A stretch of DNA of 64,000 nucleotides, from positions 124,001-188,000 of the forward strand of contig CAWFMA010000035.1 of assembly GCA_963816855.1 (NCBI GenBank), written 5' to 3'. Under the pieces are notes generated by a model. The model saw only the letters and a list, made by a program, of their open reading frames with translations. It had not been told where the DNA came from and searched no databases. Of the stretch, positions 16,883 to 24,356 are shown piece by piece (positions within the stretch are counted from its first letter, which is position 1; each line of letters opens with the position of its first letter). The DNA is from DASTFP01 sp963816855. GTDB lineage: Bacteria > Verrucomicrobiota > Verrucomicrobiia > Chthoniobacterales > Terrimicrobiaceae. The translations under genes were made by a program, and so were the position numbers.

Positions 16883-17380
16883 TCAGACTCCCTCTTTTCC
16901 GGTCAACGTCGAAAAATGCATCGCGACAATCCGCCACTCGCCGCCATTTTTTCCGACCGTCAGTGAAAGATTCAACGGGAACGAAAACTCCTTTCCGTCC
17001 TTCTTTCCCGCGACATTACCGGAGGCCATCAGCCATCCCATATCGGAGCGGACGCCGCCAATCTCGAACTGATACTCGAACTTCTGTTCCCCTTTGTCGA
17101 AGCCTGCGAAGAAATGCTTGTAGGCCGTCCTGATTTCGCCTGGGCCCACCCAGACTTCACCGGGGCCTGTGCCCATGATCGCAGCCCTTTCGGCAAGGCA
17201 AGCCATGACGCCTTTGAGATCGTGATTGGTCATGGCCTCGTCATGCGCTTTCAGAAGGGCGCGGATTCTTGCGACCTCCGGATTGTCTTTCTGCAGGTCT
17301 GCGGCCTGCGCGCCTGAGCCGGAAAGAGCCAGAGCAGAAAGCCCAGCTACGCCTGTTAGAAGTGCCTCTTTTCTGGTCAT
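16883..17380 (-). CDS. secreted SnoaL-like/NTF2-fold protein
   Basis: A 165-residue protein with an N-terminal export signal (MTRKEALLTGVAGLSALALS, cleavage near GAQAA) and a single SnoaL/NTF2-like domain: RIRALLKAHDEAMTNHDLKG at the start helix, then GEIRTAYKHFFAGF and a beta-sheet ending GGEWRIVAMHFSTLTG. NTF2-fold proteins bind small hydrophobic ligands or act as simple catalysts. It is the first gene of the minus-strand set 17380-14504 and ends 20 bp before the RiPP precursor, so it is probably part of the same transcript. Its role in the pathway (export, binding, or later processing) is unknown. Confidence 0.82.
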   Translation of the reverse strand: MTRKEALLTGVAGLSALALSGSGAQAADLQKDNPEVARIRALLKAHDEAMTNHDLKGVMACLAERAAIMGTGPGEVWVGPGEIRTAYKHFFAGFDKGEQKFEYQFEIGGVRSDMGWLMASGNVAGKKDGKEFSFPLNLSLTVGKNGGEWRIVAMHFSTLTGKEGV

Positions 17381-17573
17381 TTGGGAATTGTATCGGACGA
17401 GTATTCAAAACTCCAGGTAAAATCCGTTTCCCAGGCATCGTTGCTTGCCGGACGCGCAGTGACAGTCGGGCAGATGGACGGAATCTCTTTGAATCCAGAA
17501 TCCGCCTTGAATAGATTGCGAAGGCGCCGGATTACTGGCGACGAATCGCGACAGAATAGAGAGAGAAGTCCGA

Positions 17574-17984
17574 ATGAGTGTGCATGTCTACGGATGCAAT
17601 CACATCGCCATCGAGGTGGGAAACGTCGAGGAGGCGGTGGCCTTCTACCAAGACGTATTCAATCTCGAAAAGCTCGATGAAGGCGAGGGCGACGCGTTTT
17701 TCAAGCTGGGCGAACATCAATTTCTCGCCATGTTCGAGGTGGAAGAAACCGGGGCCGATCGAGGGCGGCATTTTGGAATCCTGGTTCGCGACGAGAAGGA
17801 GCTCGCGGAGGTGAGAGAGAAGCTGGTCAACAAATATGGGATCAAGCTCATCCCGCCGTTCCGCTGCGATTTCCGCGATCCCTGGGGCAACCGCATCCAG
17901 GTGGTTGACCTGCACGACGAATCCCTGGTCTGGCTTTTGCCCTATCAGGAACTGCAGAAGGCTGGGCTTCGTTTCGCCGACTAG
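17574..17984 (+). CDS. VOC (glyoxalase-like) family protein
   Basis: A 136-residue single-module vicinal-oxygen-chelate protein. It starts MSVHVYGCNHIAIEVGNVEE, giving the first His ligand, contains AVAFYQDVFNLEKLDEGEGD, FLAMFEVEE and ends with DFRDPWGNRIQVVDLHDESLVW, where the Glu/His position of the metal site is expected near NRIQVVD. Dimerisation would complete the site. Such proteins include glyoxalases, fosfomycin-resistance enzymes and dioxygenases; no subgroup could be assigned. It lies about 190 bp from the divergent SnoaL-like gene and 166 bp before the N-acetyltransferase gene. Confidence 0.8.
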   Translation: MSVHVYGCNHIAIEVGNVEEAVAFYQDVFNLEKLDEGEGDAFFKLGEHQFLAMFEVEETGADRGRHFGILVRDEKELAEVREKLVNKYGIKLIPPFRCDFRDPWGNRIQVVDLHDESLVWLLPYQELQKAGLRFAD

Positions 17985-18150
17985 TGCCCCCCGGGAACTG
18001 CCCAGGAAAGCGACCACCTCTAACTCGATGGGAGAACTGCCCGGAGGCAGTAAGCCCCGGTGAAACCTGCGGAGGCGGCACTGGCGGAAGGCGGCAAAGA
18101 CTTTTCCTCTTGACGTCAGCCGTTTTGCGAGCTGTCGCCAAAGCAAGAAA

Positions 18151-18810
18151 ATGCCGCGGCTTCCCGAAAACCTCGTAGATCGAGTCCTCGAACGATTGGG
18201 ACAGGCGAGGAGGCCCGATCCGACCCTGGAGGGTCTCCGGGTGCTCTACTCCGCCTGGTGCCGGCGGATTCCTTTCGACAACGTGCGAAAGTTGATCGAA
18301 TTGAGGTTCGCCGGCCTGCGTATGCTGCCAGGGAGCGGTGCCGAGGACTTCTTTGAAAGCTGGCTCAAATATGGGACCGGCGGCACTTGCTGGTCCGGCG
18401 CGGGCGCCTGCCACGCTCTGCTGACTTCGTTGGGCTTTGACGCAGGACGCGGTGTGGGAACGATGCTGATTGTCCCGAGCCTGCCCCCGAATCATGGCAC
18501 GGTGGTCGTCGCGTTTGCGCGTGAGCTTTATCTTGTCGATTGTTCGATGTTACACGGCGAACCGCTCCAGTTGACGGAAAACTCTGCCGTCACCCATCGC
18601 GCGTGGGGAGTGGGTTGCAGCCGCCGCGACGATCGATGGCATATTTCCTGGCGGCCACTCAACAAGGTGGAAGGCCTCGTCTGCAGGCTGGAGAGTGTCG
18701 CCGCAAGCGCTGAGGACTTTGCTGCATGGTACGAAACGACCCGATCGTGGAGCCCTTTCAATTACGAATTGTTAGGTCACGGGTTTGCATTCCGTCGCTG
18801 TCGTGGTTGA
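18151..18810 (+). CDS. arylamine N-acetyltransferase-like protein, short C-terminus
   Basis: A 219-residue NAT-family protein. The N-terminal phrase YSAWCRRIPFDNVRKLIE and the catalytic segment GTGGTCWSGAGACHALLTSL carry C80; H115 in PNHGTVVV and D130 in YLVDCS complete the Cys-His-Asp triad that transfers acetyl from acetyl-CoA to arylamines or hydroxylamines. The protein ends abruptly at FAFRRCRG, well short of the usual 260-280 residues, and the DNA after 18810 changes character to phage-like genes. The C-terminus may have been lost at the edge of an inserted element. Whether it remains active is uncertain. Confidence 0.78.
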   Translation: MPRLPENLVDRVLERLGQARRPDPTLEGLRVLYSAWCRRIPFDNVRKLIELRFAGLRMLPGSGAEDFFESWLKYGTGGTCWSGAGACHALLTSLGFDAGRGVGTMLIVPSLPPNHGTVVVAFARELYLVDCSMLHGEPLQLTENSAVTHRAWGVGCSRRDDRWHISWRPLNKVEGLVCRLESVAASAEDFAAWYETTRSWSPFNYELLGHGFAFRRCRG

Positions 18811-18955
18811 TAATCAGCCACTTACTACGCTCGACGCTATCCGGCGTAATAAGCCGTGCGCCATTTGTGCGCCACTTTTGCGGCGGAAGGTGGTGTTTTA
18901 ACCGCTCTCGCGCCTTGGAGCTTGCCAAGCGAAAGATCGGAATCGAATTGTCCCC

Positions 18956-19237
18956 ATGCGGACCTTCCTGGAACTACCCAAGCAAGCGGGATTGCCATCC
19001 TGGCTTGACGGGCGCCATCCACTCTACCTAACCGAAGACGGCAGGCTTGCCGACGAGGACGGAGAGGTGTTAGATCGCACCACCTTCATCCAGATGCGCG
19101 AGGAACTCGGCGCGAGGATTCTCACCAACCCCCGCGGCAAGGTCGCCCAGGCACTTGGCTTTTCAGGCGGTGGCGCCGCCGGCATCGTGCGAGCGGTGAA
19201 GGTGTCGCGATATCCGAAGACTGTGGGTATCCCTTGA
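18956..19237 (+). CDS. small hypothetical protein at phage-like island edge
   Basis: A 93-residue protein, MRTFLELPKQAGLPSWLDGR, with a short central helix-rich region (FIQMREELGARILTN). No known domain was recognised. It begins the block of small, differently styled genes that includes an Xre regulator and a terminase-small-subunit-like gene, so a phage or integrative-element origin is plausible. The reading frame is coherent and free of the Arg/Pro excess typical of shadow frames here, which is the main support for it. Confidence 0.45.
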   Translation: MRTFLELPKQAGLPSWLDGRHPLYLTEDGRLADEDGEVLDRTTFIQMREELGARILTNPRGKVAQALGFSGGGAAGIVRAVKVSRYPKTVGIP

Positions 19238-19286
19238 GCGTGCTCGACGGACAGCCTCGATTAGCACACTCCTCCTGTTGCCTCTT

Positions 19287-19547
19287 TTACTCCTCCGCCT
19301 CCGCCCTTTCCTCCGGACTCAGGACCGGGTTCCCATACATGTCTTCCCGGTATTCCCCTGGCTGGAGGTCCTCGCTTGCCTCGCCCCTTGCCCCTATGTG
19401 GAACTGGTGCGTTCCCAGCGGGGGGATGTTCTTCGCCCACTGGAGGGACGCCAGTTGTTGCCTTAGCATTCGCGTTGAAAAGGCGTTCTCTCCATGCCTC
19501 CGCGATGTGCTTTCCAACGCTGTTTTCAATAATTCCTTGTTCGTCAT
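19287..19547 (-). CDS. small hypothetical protein, phage-like island
   Basis: An 86-residue, charged protein starting MTNKELLKTALESTSRRHGE and ending PEERAEAEE. The first 40 residues look helical and the rest is polar (DLQPGEYREDMYGNPVLSPE). No family is recognised. It is followed on the same strand, 47 bp upstream, by an Xre-type regulator gene, and the two probably belong together. The opposite-strand reading over this region is low-complexity and was discarded. Confidence 0.5.
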   Translation of the reverse strand: MTNKELLKTALESTSRRHGENAFSTRMLRQQLASLQWAKNIPPLGTHQFHIGARGEASEDLQPGEYREDMYGNPVLSPEERAEAEE

Positions 19548-19594
19548 AGTCCGGTCCTGTTTTTAGGGCTATAGCCTGACCGACCACTTCACGG

Positions 19595-19801
19595 CTAACT
19601 CCGTTCCAGCCGGCCCAGTATCCGGATAATCCGCGCAAGGTAGAGACCGCTGGGATTGCGGGTCCTCTCTTCCCAAGCACGAATCGTTGCGGCCGAGATG
19701 CTCCACGTCTTCGCGGCCTTAACTCGCGAGAGGCCAAGCGCCTTGCGAGCCGCCTTGATGCGCTCGCTGAGGTGGTTTTCTACCGGTTGTGTGGACTCCA
19801 T
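19595..19801 (-). CDS. Xre-type helix-turn-helix regulator
   Basis: A 68-residue DNA-binding protein: ERIKAARKALGLSRVKAAKT, then WSISAATIRAWEERTRNPSG, which is the classical HTH of the Cro/C1-Xre family with the recognition helix SAATIRAWEE. It lacks any additional domain, so it is either a small repressor or a DNA-binding subunit. It is divergent from the membrane-anchored gene at 19849, with about 47 bp between starts, a position typical of a phage-element repressor that controls both directions. The target genes are inferred from position only. Confidence 0.75.
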   Translation of the reverse strand: MESTQPVENHLSERIKAARKALGLSRVKAAKTWSISAATIRAWEERTRNPSGLYLARIIRILGRLERS

Positions 19802-19848
19802 TTGCGAATCAAAGGATGCTACATCATGGTGATACTTGTAGCAAGGCC

Positions 19849-20430
19849 ATGAGCAACGTTATCCAAATCGCAGCGGGAGTGTATATCGTGGCAATCATCG
19901 GCTTCGTGATTCTGTATAATCGGATCAGGGACTGGCTTTGCGGGGTTCCGCCTGTTTCCATAAAGCAACGCGAGCGCATTGGGACTTGGCGGCTGCGGCA
20001 AATCATGAAAGGCCGCGCCACGCATAGGGACGTGCTGCAATTGGACCCGGCCGAGAGCGAACTGGATCAGGAAGAGGCGGAGATCGCTGCGGAAATTGCC
20101 GCAAGAGAGAGGCGACAGGAAGCCAAGCAAGACCCCGCCCCACCCGCACAACCCAAAGTCGCGCCGCAAGACGTCCTCTTCGAGGGTGGCAAGGCGGTGA
20201 TCCGCCCTCATGTGCATTTGAAGGAGATGCCGGTATCGACATTACGACTCACGTTCCAGGACGGGACTGAACTCGATGTTTCGGCGCCCCTGGAATTTGC
20301 CGGCCTGAACGAGGAAGAATTCCGCGTCGCTTATGACGCGTTCCTAAAGACCCAGGCGGAACTGGGTGGCCTGAAGGGTCCGGCGCCGCCTCTCAACAGT
20401 AAATTCTGGCGCGAACGCGGTCCCGGCTAA
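19849..20430 (+). CDS. membrane-anchored hypothetical protein
   Basis: A 193-residue protein with one N-terminal membrane helix (GVYIVAIIGFVILYNRI, about residues 8-25) followed by a long charged region with a Glu/Arg-rich coiled-coil-like stretch (LDQEEAEIAAEIAARERRQE) and a soluble tail beginning MPVSTLRLTFQDGTELDVSA. No family is recognised. Start ATG at 19849 is chosen because it precedes the helix. It is divergent from the Xre regulator, consistent with being a regulated gene of the same element. Confidence 0.55.
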   Translation: MSNVIQIAAGVYIVAIIGFVILYNRIRDWLCGVPPVSIKQRERIGTWRLRQIMKGRATHRDVLQLDPAESELDQEEAEIAAEIAARERRQEAKQDPAPPAQPKVAPQDVLFEGGKAVIRPHVHLKEMPVSTLRLTFQDGTELDVSAPLEFAGLNEEEFRVAYDAFLKTQAELGGLKGPAPPLNSKFWRERGPG

Positions 20431-20500
20431 AGCACCACGCTTTGTGTTGCCTGAAGCGGGGCGTGCGCGCTCTCCCCGTTATCTTCGGTGTAAGGCCGTC

Positions 20501-20902
20501 TCACCCCCTACTCTCCATCTCTGCAAGCTGTCTCGGTCCGCCTGCCTCGCGAATTGAGTTGATAAAGTCCCCCAGCGTATCGCGTGCCGACAACTCCAGG
20601 CGCGCCGGCTGCGCCCAGGCGCATATCCGTACCAGTTCCTTAACCGCCGCGATCTTGTCGGGAATTCTAAGTTTCACGGGCTTGCCATCCACGAACTCCG
20701 CTGACTGCACGAGCGGGGAATCCGCGTCAACTTTTGCGGCGGAGGTGTTGATGACATTGCACAGGAACTCTATTGTTTGCTCCCTGCTTAGCGTTGCCTT
20801 GCGGGAGTTGGCTTCCTTCAGCTCGTTGACGCGCTCACGGACGCCTGGGCGATTCATCCAGTTGGCCGCATTACCATCAGCCTCCTTGCCTGTATAGTTC
20901 AT
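20501..20902 (-). pseudogene. phage terminase small-subunit-like remnant
   Basis: The 133-residue frame begins MNYTGKEADGNAANWMNRPG and continues VRERVNELKEANSRKATLSR, the pattern of terminase small subunits (N-terminal HTH: A-x2-A-x-R then several residues, a Pro-x-Val, then R-x2-EL). In-frame sequence upstream of the ATG (PEDAYRQV) extends this homology but reaches a stop after eight codons, so the normal N-terminus is missing. The C-terminal part (DKIAAVKELVRICAWAQPAR) matches the family's distal helix. No large subunit or portal gene is nearby, so this is a relic of a prophage or phage-like element. Confidence 0.55.
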
Positions 20903-21055
20903 TACTTGGCGATATGCGTCCTCCGGTTAACCCGCTTGCAACGCATTGGACAAACTTCTCATGCCGGACATTCTTGAGGGAAGCCATGAGTGTAAAGATG
21001 ACGTGATCCGTCGCATACTGCAAGCAGGTTGCAATTACTTGCTGTATTAAGGTAT

Positions 21056-21268
21056 TTATTGCAATCTACTTGCGGATACTTGGCCAACAGGAACTGGGTA
21101 GAAGGCACGCGCCTCTAACCCCCACTCGCGACTCGAAATGCCTTCCCAACCTGGTTCGCCCGTTTCAGGACATATTTCCAGACCTCGTCCGGCGTAGGAT
21201 CGTAGCCGGTCATTGAGGAGAAAGCCGTCCCATCCTATGTAATCAACGATAAATCTTCCAAAGCTCAC
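21056..21268 (-). CDS. small hypothetical protein
   Basis: A 70-residue frame, MSFGRFIVDYIGWDGFLLND, rich in Gly and aromatic residues. No family is recognised. It lies between the terminase remnant and the pentapeptide-repeat gene on the same strand. It is supported only by a plausible amino-acid composition and lack of a competing frame. Low confidence. Confidence 0.3.
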   Translation of the reverse strand: MSFGRFIVDYIGWDGFLLNDRLRSYAGRGLEICPETGEPGWEGISSREWGLEARAFYPVPVGQVSASRLQ

Positions 21269-21326
21269 TTGACACCTTTCATAGGTGTTAGGCCACTCGG
21301 ATCAGCGGGAAATCGTCGAATCGTCA

Positions 21327-22505
21327 CTATGCAAAATCATCGATGCTTCGCGTGACTCGGAAATTTGCCTTCCTCACTTGCAACTCGTCGTGTTTCTTTA
21401 GTGCAGGGGTTACAACAGCTCGTTCGAATCCCATCATTAGCTTGTCAAGCTGGTCATATTCCAAAATGTCGAGCACCCAATCGTATTTCCCGAGAAGATC
21501 TCTGAACATCGAAAAGGGCTGCTCACCCCTCTGAATGATTGGAATGAATGGAATCATCAGATTCGGAATCGTTGCCTGAAGCTCTAGTGGAACTGATCGA
21601 GGGCTTGTGAGATCGGCAATAACGAATAGGCTCATCCCTGCAAGACTAACAATAATCTCTGTCAAATCGCGAGCGTCGGGCCTTTCGAAATCAAAGACGA
21701 CAGGATTGAACCCTAGAGAGACTAGTTTTACGCGCAGAGCAGATATGACTTTCTTACGCTTACCTGTTTCGTCGTCATCCGTAAAGCGTCCTAAGACGAG
21801 GACGCTCATCTTGCCGGATATGCTGATAACATCGCCGAGACTCAAACCATTGCGCAGTAGATTGAAGAATACAGCAGCGCGGAGATCACTGAACTCTAAC
21901 CGGCCAGCCGGTGTCATGACAATGAGTCCGCTTTGACGGCGTGGGGTTCCGATAAGATCCCACACCGACACCCCGTGAACCCTTGTGTTTACAATTGTAG
22001 CGTCTGTAACATTTGCCTCATTCAGGTTTGCGCCTATAATGCACGAATCCCAGATCTCTACGCCGGTGAGGTCGGCTCCTGTGAGATTGGCGCCTGTTAG
22101 ATCAGCACCAGCCACGATATGCGAGGGGTACGAAAACCGCTTGTCACCTTCAATTCTGGCCCGCCGAAGACTTGCTCTCCTGAGACTGGCATTTTGGAGC
22201 GTAGTGTCCATGAGGAGCGCACCGTCCAGTTTAGCTCCTGTGAGATTGGCGCCCGTCAGGTCGGCTCGGTGAAGCCACGCGCCGGAAAGATCGGCGGAGC
22301 GAAGATCGGCAGCTTTGAGGTCCGCTCCAAGAAGAAGCGCAGAGCACAAGTTTGCGCCCGAGAGATCTGCTCGAGTGAGATCGGCGCCCCATATCGCCTC
22401 TTCATAGAGGTCGCAATTCGGGTAGTCTGGATGACTGACGCGGGCTCTGTTCCACGCATCGACTCCAGAATGTTTCAGCAGGGATAGGAGCTTCTTGTCC
22501 GCCAT
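21327..22505 (-). CDS. pentapeptide-repeat protein with TIR/nucleotide-binding-like C-terminus
   Basis: A 392-residue protein. Residues about 30-180 are pentapeptide repeats (A(D/N)Lxx), for example ADLTRADLSGANLCSALLLG and ADLTGANLTGADLTG, forming a right-handed quadrilateral beta-helix. After a linker, residues about 230-375 form an alpha/beta domain (SVLVLGRFTDD, LVSLGFNPVVFDFERPDARD, AGMSLFVIADLTSPRSVPLE, PFIPIIQRG), whose strand order resembles TIR or related Rossmann-like domains found behind pentapeptide repeats in cyanobacterial proteins. The composition differs from that of the flanking chromosome (fewer G/C at third positions). It lies in the phage-like island, so a defence or effector role is possible but inferred. 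Confidence 0.7.
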   Translation of the reverse strand: MADKKLLSLLKHSGVDAWNRARVSHPDYPNCDLYEEAIWGADLTRADLSGANLCSALLLGADLKAADLRSADLSGAWLHRADLTGANLTGAKLDGALLMDTTLQNASLRRASLRRARIEGDKRFSYPSHIVAGADLTGANLTGADLTGVEIWDSCIIGANLNEANVTDATIVNTRVHGVSVWDLIGTPRRQSGLIVMTPAGRLEFSDLRAAVFFNLLRNGLSLGDVISISGKMSVLVLGRFTDDDETGKRKKVISALRVKLVSLGFNPVVFDFERPDARDLTEIIVSLAGMSLFVIADLTSPRSVPLELQATIPNLMIPFIPIIQRGEQPFSMFRDLLGKYDWVLDILEYDQLDKLMMGFERAVVTPALKKHDELQVRKANFRVTRSIDDFA

Positions 22506-22675
22506 CGTGGGTCCTCTATGGCCTAGACCTTATGGCTGCGGAAGCCGCTTTGGACGCGGATGCGCAGTCTTGAAAAGGGCGGTGTGTCTGCCGTTCGTGT
22601 GATCGCGGGTTGTCGGTAAGGATAGAGCCGCAAGAACGGTCCTCGTTTTTGGCGGGGAAGCGTTCTGATTCATCT

Positions 22676-22765
22676 AATGTGAAATGCGAACTGAAGAAGG
22701 AACTCTATATCGGGCTCGATGTCCATAAAGACTCAATCACCGTAGCGACAGCCCAGGGCGGCGGC
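22676..22765 (+). mobile_element. IS110-family transposase N-terminal remnant
   Basis: About 30 codons read KKELYIGLDVHKDSITVATA, the start of the DEDD transposase of IS110-type elements, whose first catalytic Asp lies in the GLDVHK motif. The homology stops after AQGG, and the rest of the transposase is missing. The frame then runs, by chance, into the lipoprotein hydrolase gene. This marks a past insertion or recombination event at the right edge of the pentapeptide-repeat gene. Confidence 0.7.
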
Positions 22766-22891
22766 ATTGCTACAGCCGCGTCTACTGGCTTTTTACCAGT
22801 TTGTTCATCACGTTTGCGAGCGTCGGCCACATCCCTAGTCAAACTAGGGCTTGGCCTTGTGCCAGAGACGCTGATAGACGAACAGCCCATT

Positions 22892-24025
22892 ATGAAGAAT
22901 CCGCTGTTTTGCTGGCTCGCAGGGGTCGTGCTCGCAAGCGTTTCGGGTTGCGCGCCACTCTCACAGATCCCCGCCGCGCCACAGGTGCGGGAGGGCAGTT
23001 TCTCCATTCCCGCAAGCCCGCCGCCCGCCAATTACGACACAGCGAAAATCGCGCTCAAAAAATTGTTCGCCAGCGCGCCGCAGACCCTCTCCCAGGCCGG
23101 CCGCCCGAGGGCCTTCCTCCACCATCAGCCCGCCGAAGACGTCTTCGTCCTCCTCCAAGGGCTGACCAATGCCCCCGAGCAATTCGACAAGCTCGGGCGA
23201 ATCCTTTTCGAGCGCGGCCATAATGTTGTCCTTCCACTGACGCCCGGACATGGAGAGGCCGACTTGATGACTGAGAAGCTCGGGGCGTTTACGGCGCAGG
23301 CCATGCTCGATTCCGCCAACGAAGCCGTCACCCTTGCGCACGGTTTGGGGCGCCGCGTCACAGTCGTCGGGCTTTCCATCAATGGCACAACCGCTGCTTG
23401 GATTGCGCAGAACCGCGCCGATGCGGATCGCGTCGTTCTGCTCGCTCCGTTCATCGCCCCCTTTGGCCTCCCTCAATGGGCCATTTCGCCGCTCGGCAAC
23501 CTCCTTGTCCGGCTCCCTAATGCCTTCTTTTGGTGGGATCCCACTAAGAAAGACAAGTTAGCGCGGCCTCCCTACGCTTACCCCCGTTTTTCCACGCGCA
23601 GCATCGGAGAAACGATGCTGCTGGGTCTGGACGTTCTGCGCGCCTCCAGGCGATCCGCGCCCGCTTGCGGCTCCATCCTGCTCGTGACAAGCGCCTCCGA
23701 CTTCGCTGCAAACAACACTCTCGCGGCCCGTCTCGCCGCAAACTGGCAGGAACGCCGCCCCGAGGCCGTCGCGACATACCAATTCCCGAAAAAAGACGAC
23801 GTGCCCCACGATTTCATTGACCCGAACCAGCCCAACCAGCGCGTTGAGCTTGTCTATCCCCGCCTCATCGAGATGCTGGAAACTGGGAGGCCATCCGCGC
23901 GCGTAAGGAATTGCTGCGGATTCCTAGGCACCACCTTTCGCCGACTCGCCGGCGCCGGTTGTCGGGAGGCGTTCGGGGTTCATTTTCGGGCGGCCCGATT
24001 TTTGCGATGGAGATTGGGATCGTGA
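22892..24025 (+). CDS. alpha/beta-hydrolase lipoprotein
   Basis: About 377 residues starting MKNPLFCWLAGVVLASVSGC, a lipoprotein signal with Cys about residue 20. The hydrolase core follows: EDVFVLLQGLTNAPEQFDKL, PLTPGHGEADL, the nucleophile elbow VVGLSINGT with its Ser, and RVVLLAPFIAP. A late acid/His region appears in LLVTSASDFAANN and DVPHDFID. The last 35 residues after LIEMLETG look out of character and may be read-through after a lost stop. The longer frame starting 22610 only adds an IS110 remnant. It is probably a secreted esterase or lipase-like enzyme of unknown substrate. Confidence 0.75.
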   Translation: MKNPLFCWLAGVVLASVSGCAPLSQIPAAPQVREGSFSIPASPPPANYDTAKIALKKLFASAPQTLSQAGRPRAFLHHQPAEDVFVLLQGLTNAPEQFDKLGRILFERGHNVVLPLTPGHGEADLMTEKLGAFTAQAMLDSANEAVTLAHGLGRRVTVVGLSINGTTAAWIAQNRADADRVVLLAPFIAPFGLPQWAISPLGNLLVRLPNAFFWWDPTKKDKLARPPYAYPRFSTRSIGETMLLGLDVLRASRRSAPACGSILLVTSASDFAANNTLAARLAANWQERRPEAVATYQFPKKDDVPHDFIDPNQPNQRVELVYPRLIEMLETGRPSARVRNCCGFLGTTFRRLAGAGCREAFGVHFRAARFLRWRLGS

Positions 24026-24356
24026 GGGATAACCGCGATCAATCTTCGATCAGCAGTAGATGCTGTCATTTCCGAAACTCGCCCTTGAAGCCCATGCTTG
24101 CCGCAATCTGGAATCCTCCGGTCGCACTTGGGTGTCGCATTTTAGGCCGTCCTCTCATCTTTTTCTGAGGAGCAAAGCCGCTCTGTTACTTGTTCAAGGG
24201 CGGCATGTCGCCCAAAGGCGGCCCCGCCAAACCGGGCTCGACGCTCATCACTCTATCGCGAGATCAAGTGCGGGATCATGCCTGAGCCCTTAGATTACGA
24301 TTTAGAACAGATTCTGCGATGACCCATTACCTTAGTCCGACTTTGGTTTTCGTGGT
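24026..24356 (+). other. gap with no supportable gene
   Basis: This 331-bp stretch between the two convergent genes has only short frames without recognisable motifs. A few codons around 24230-24300 suggest a decayed mobile-element sequence, but nothing can be named. Confidence 0.4.
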
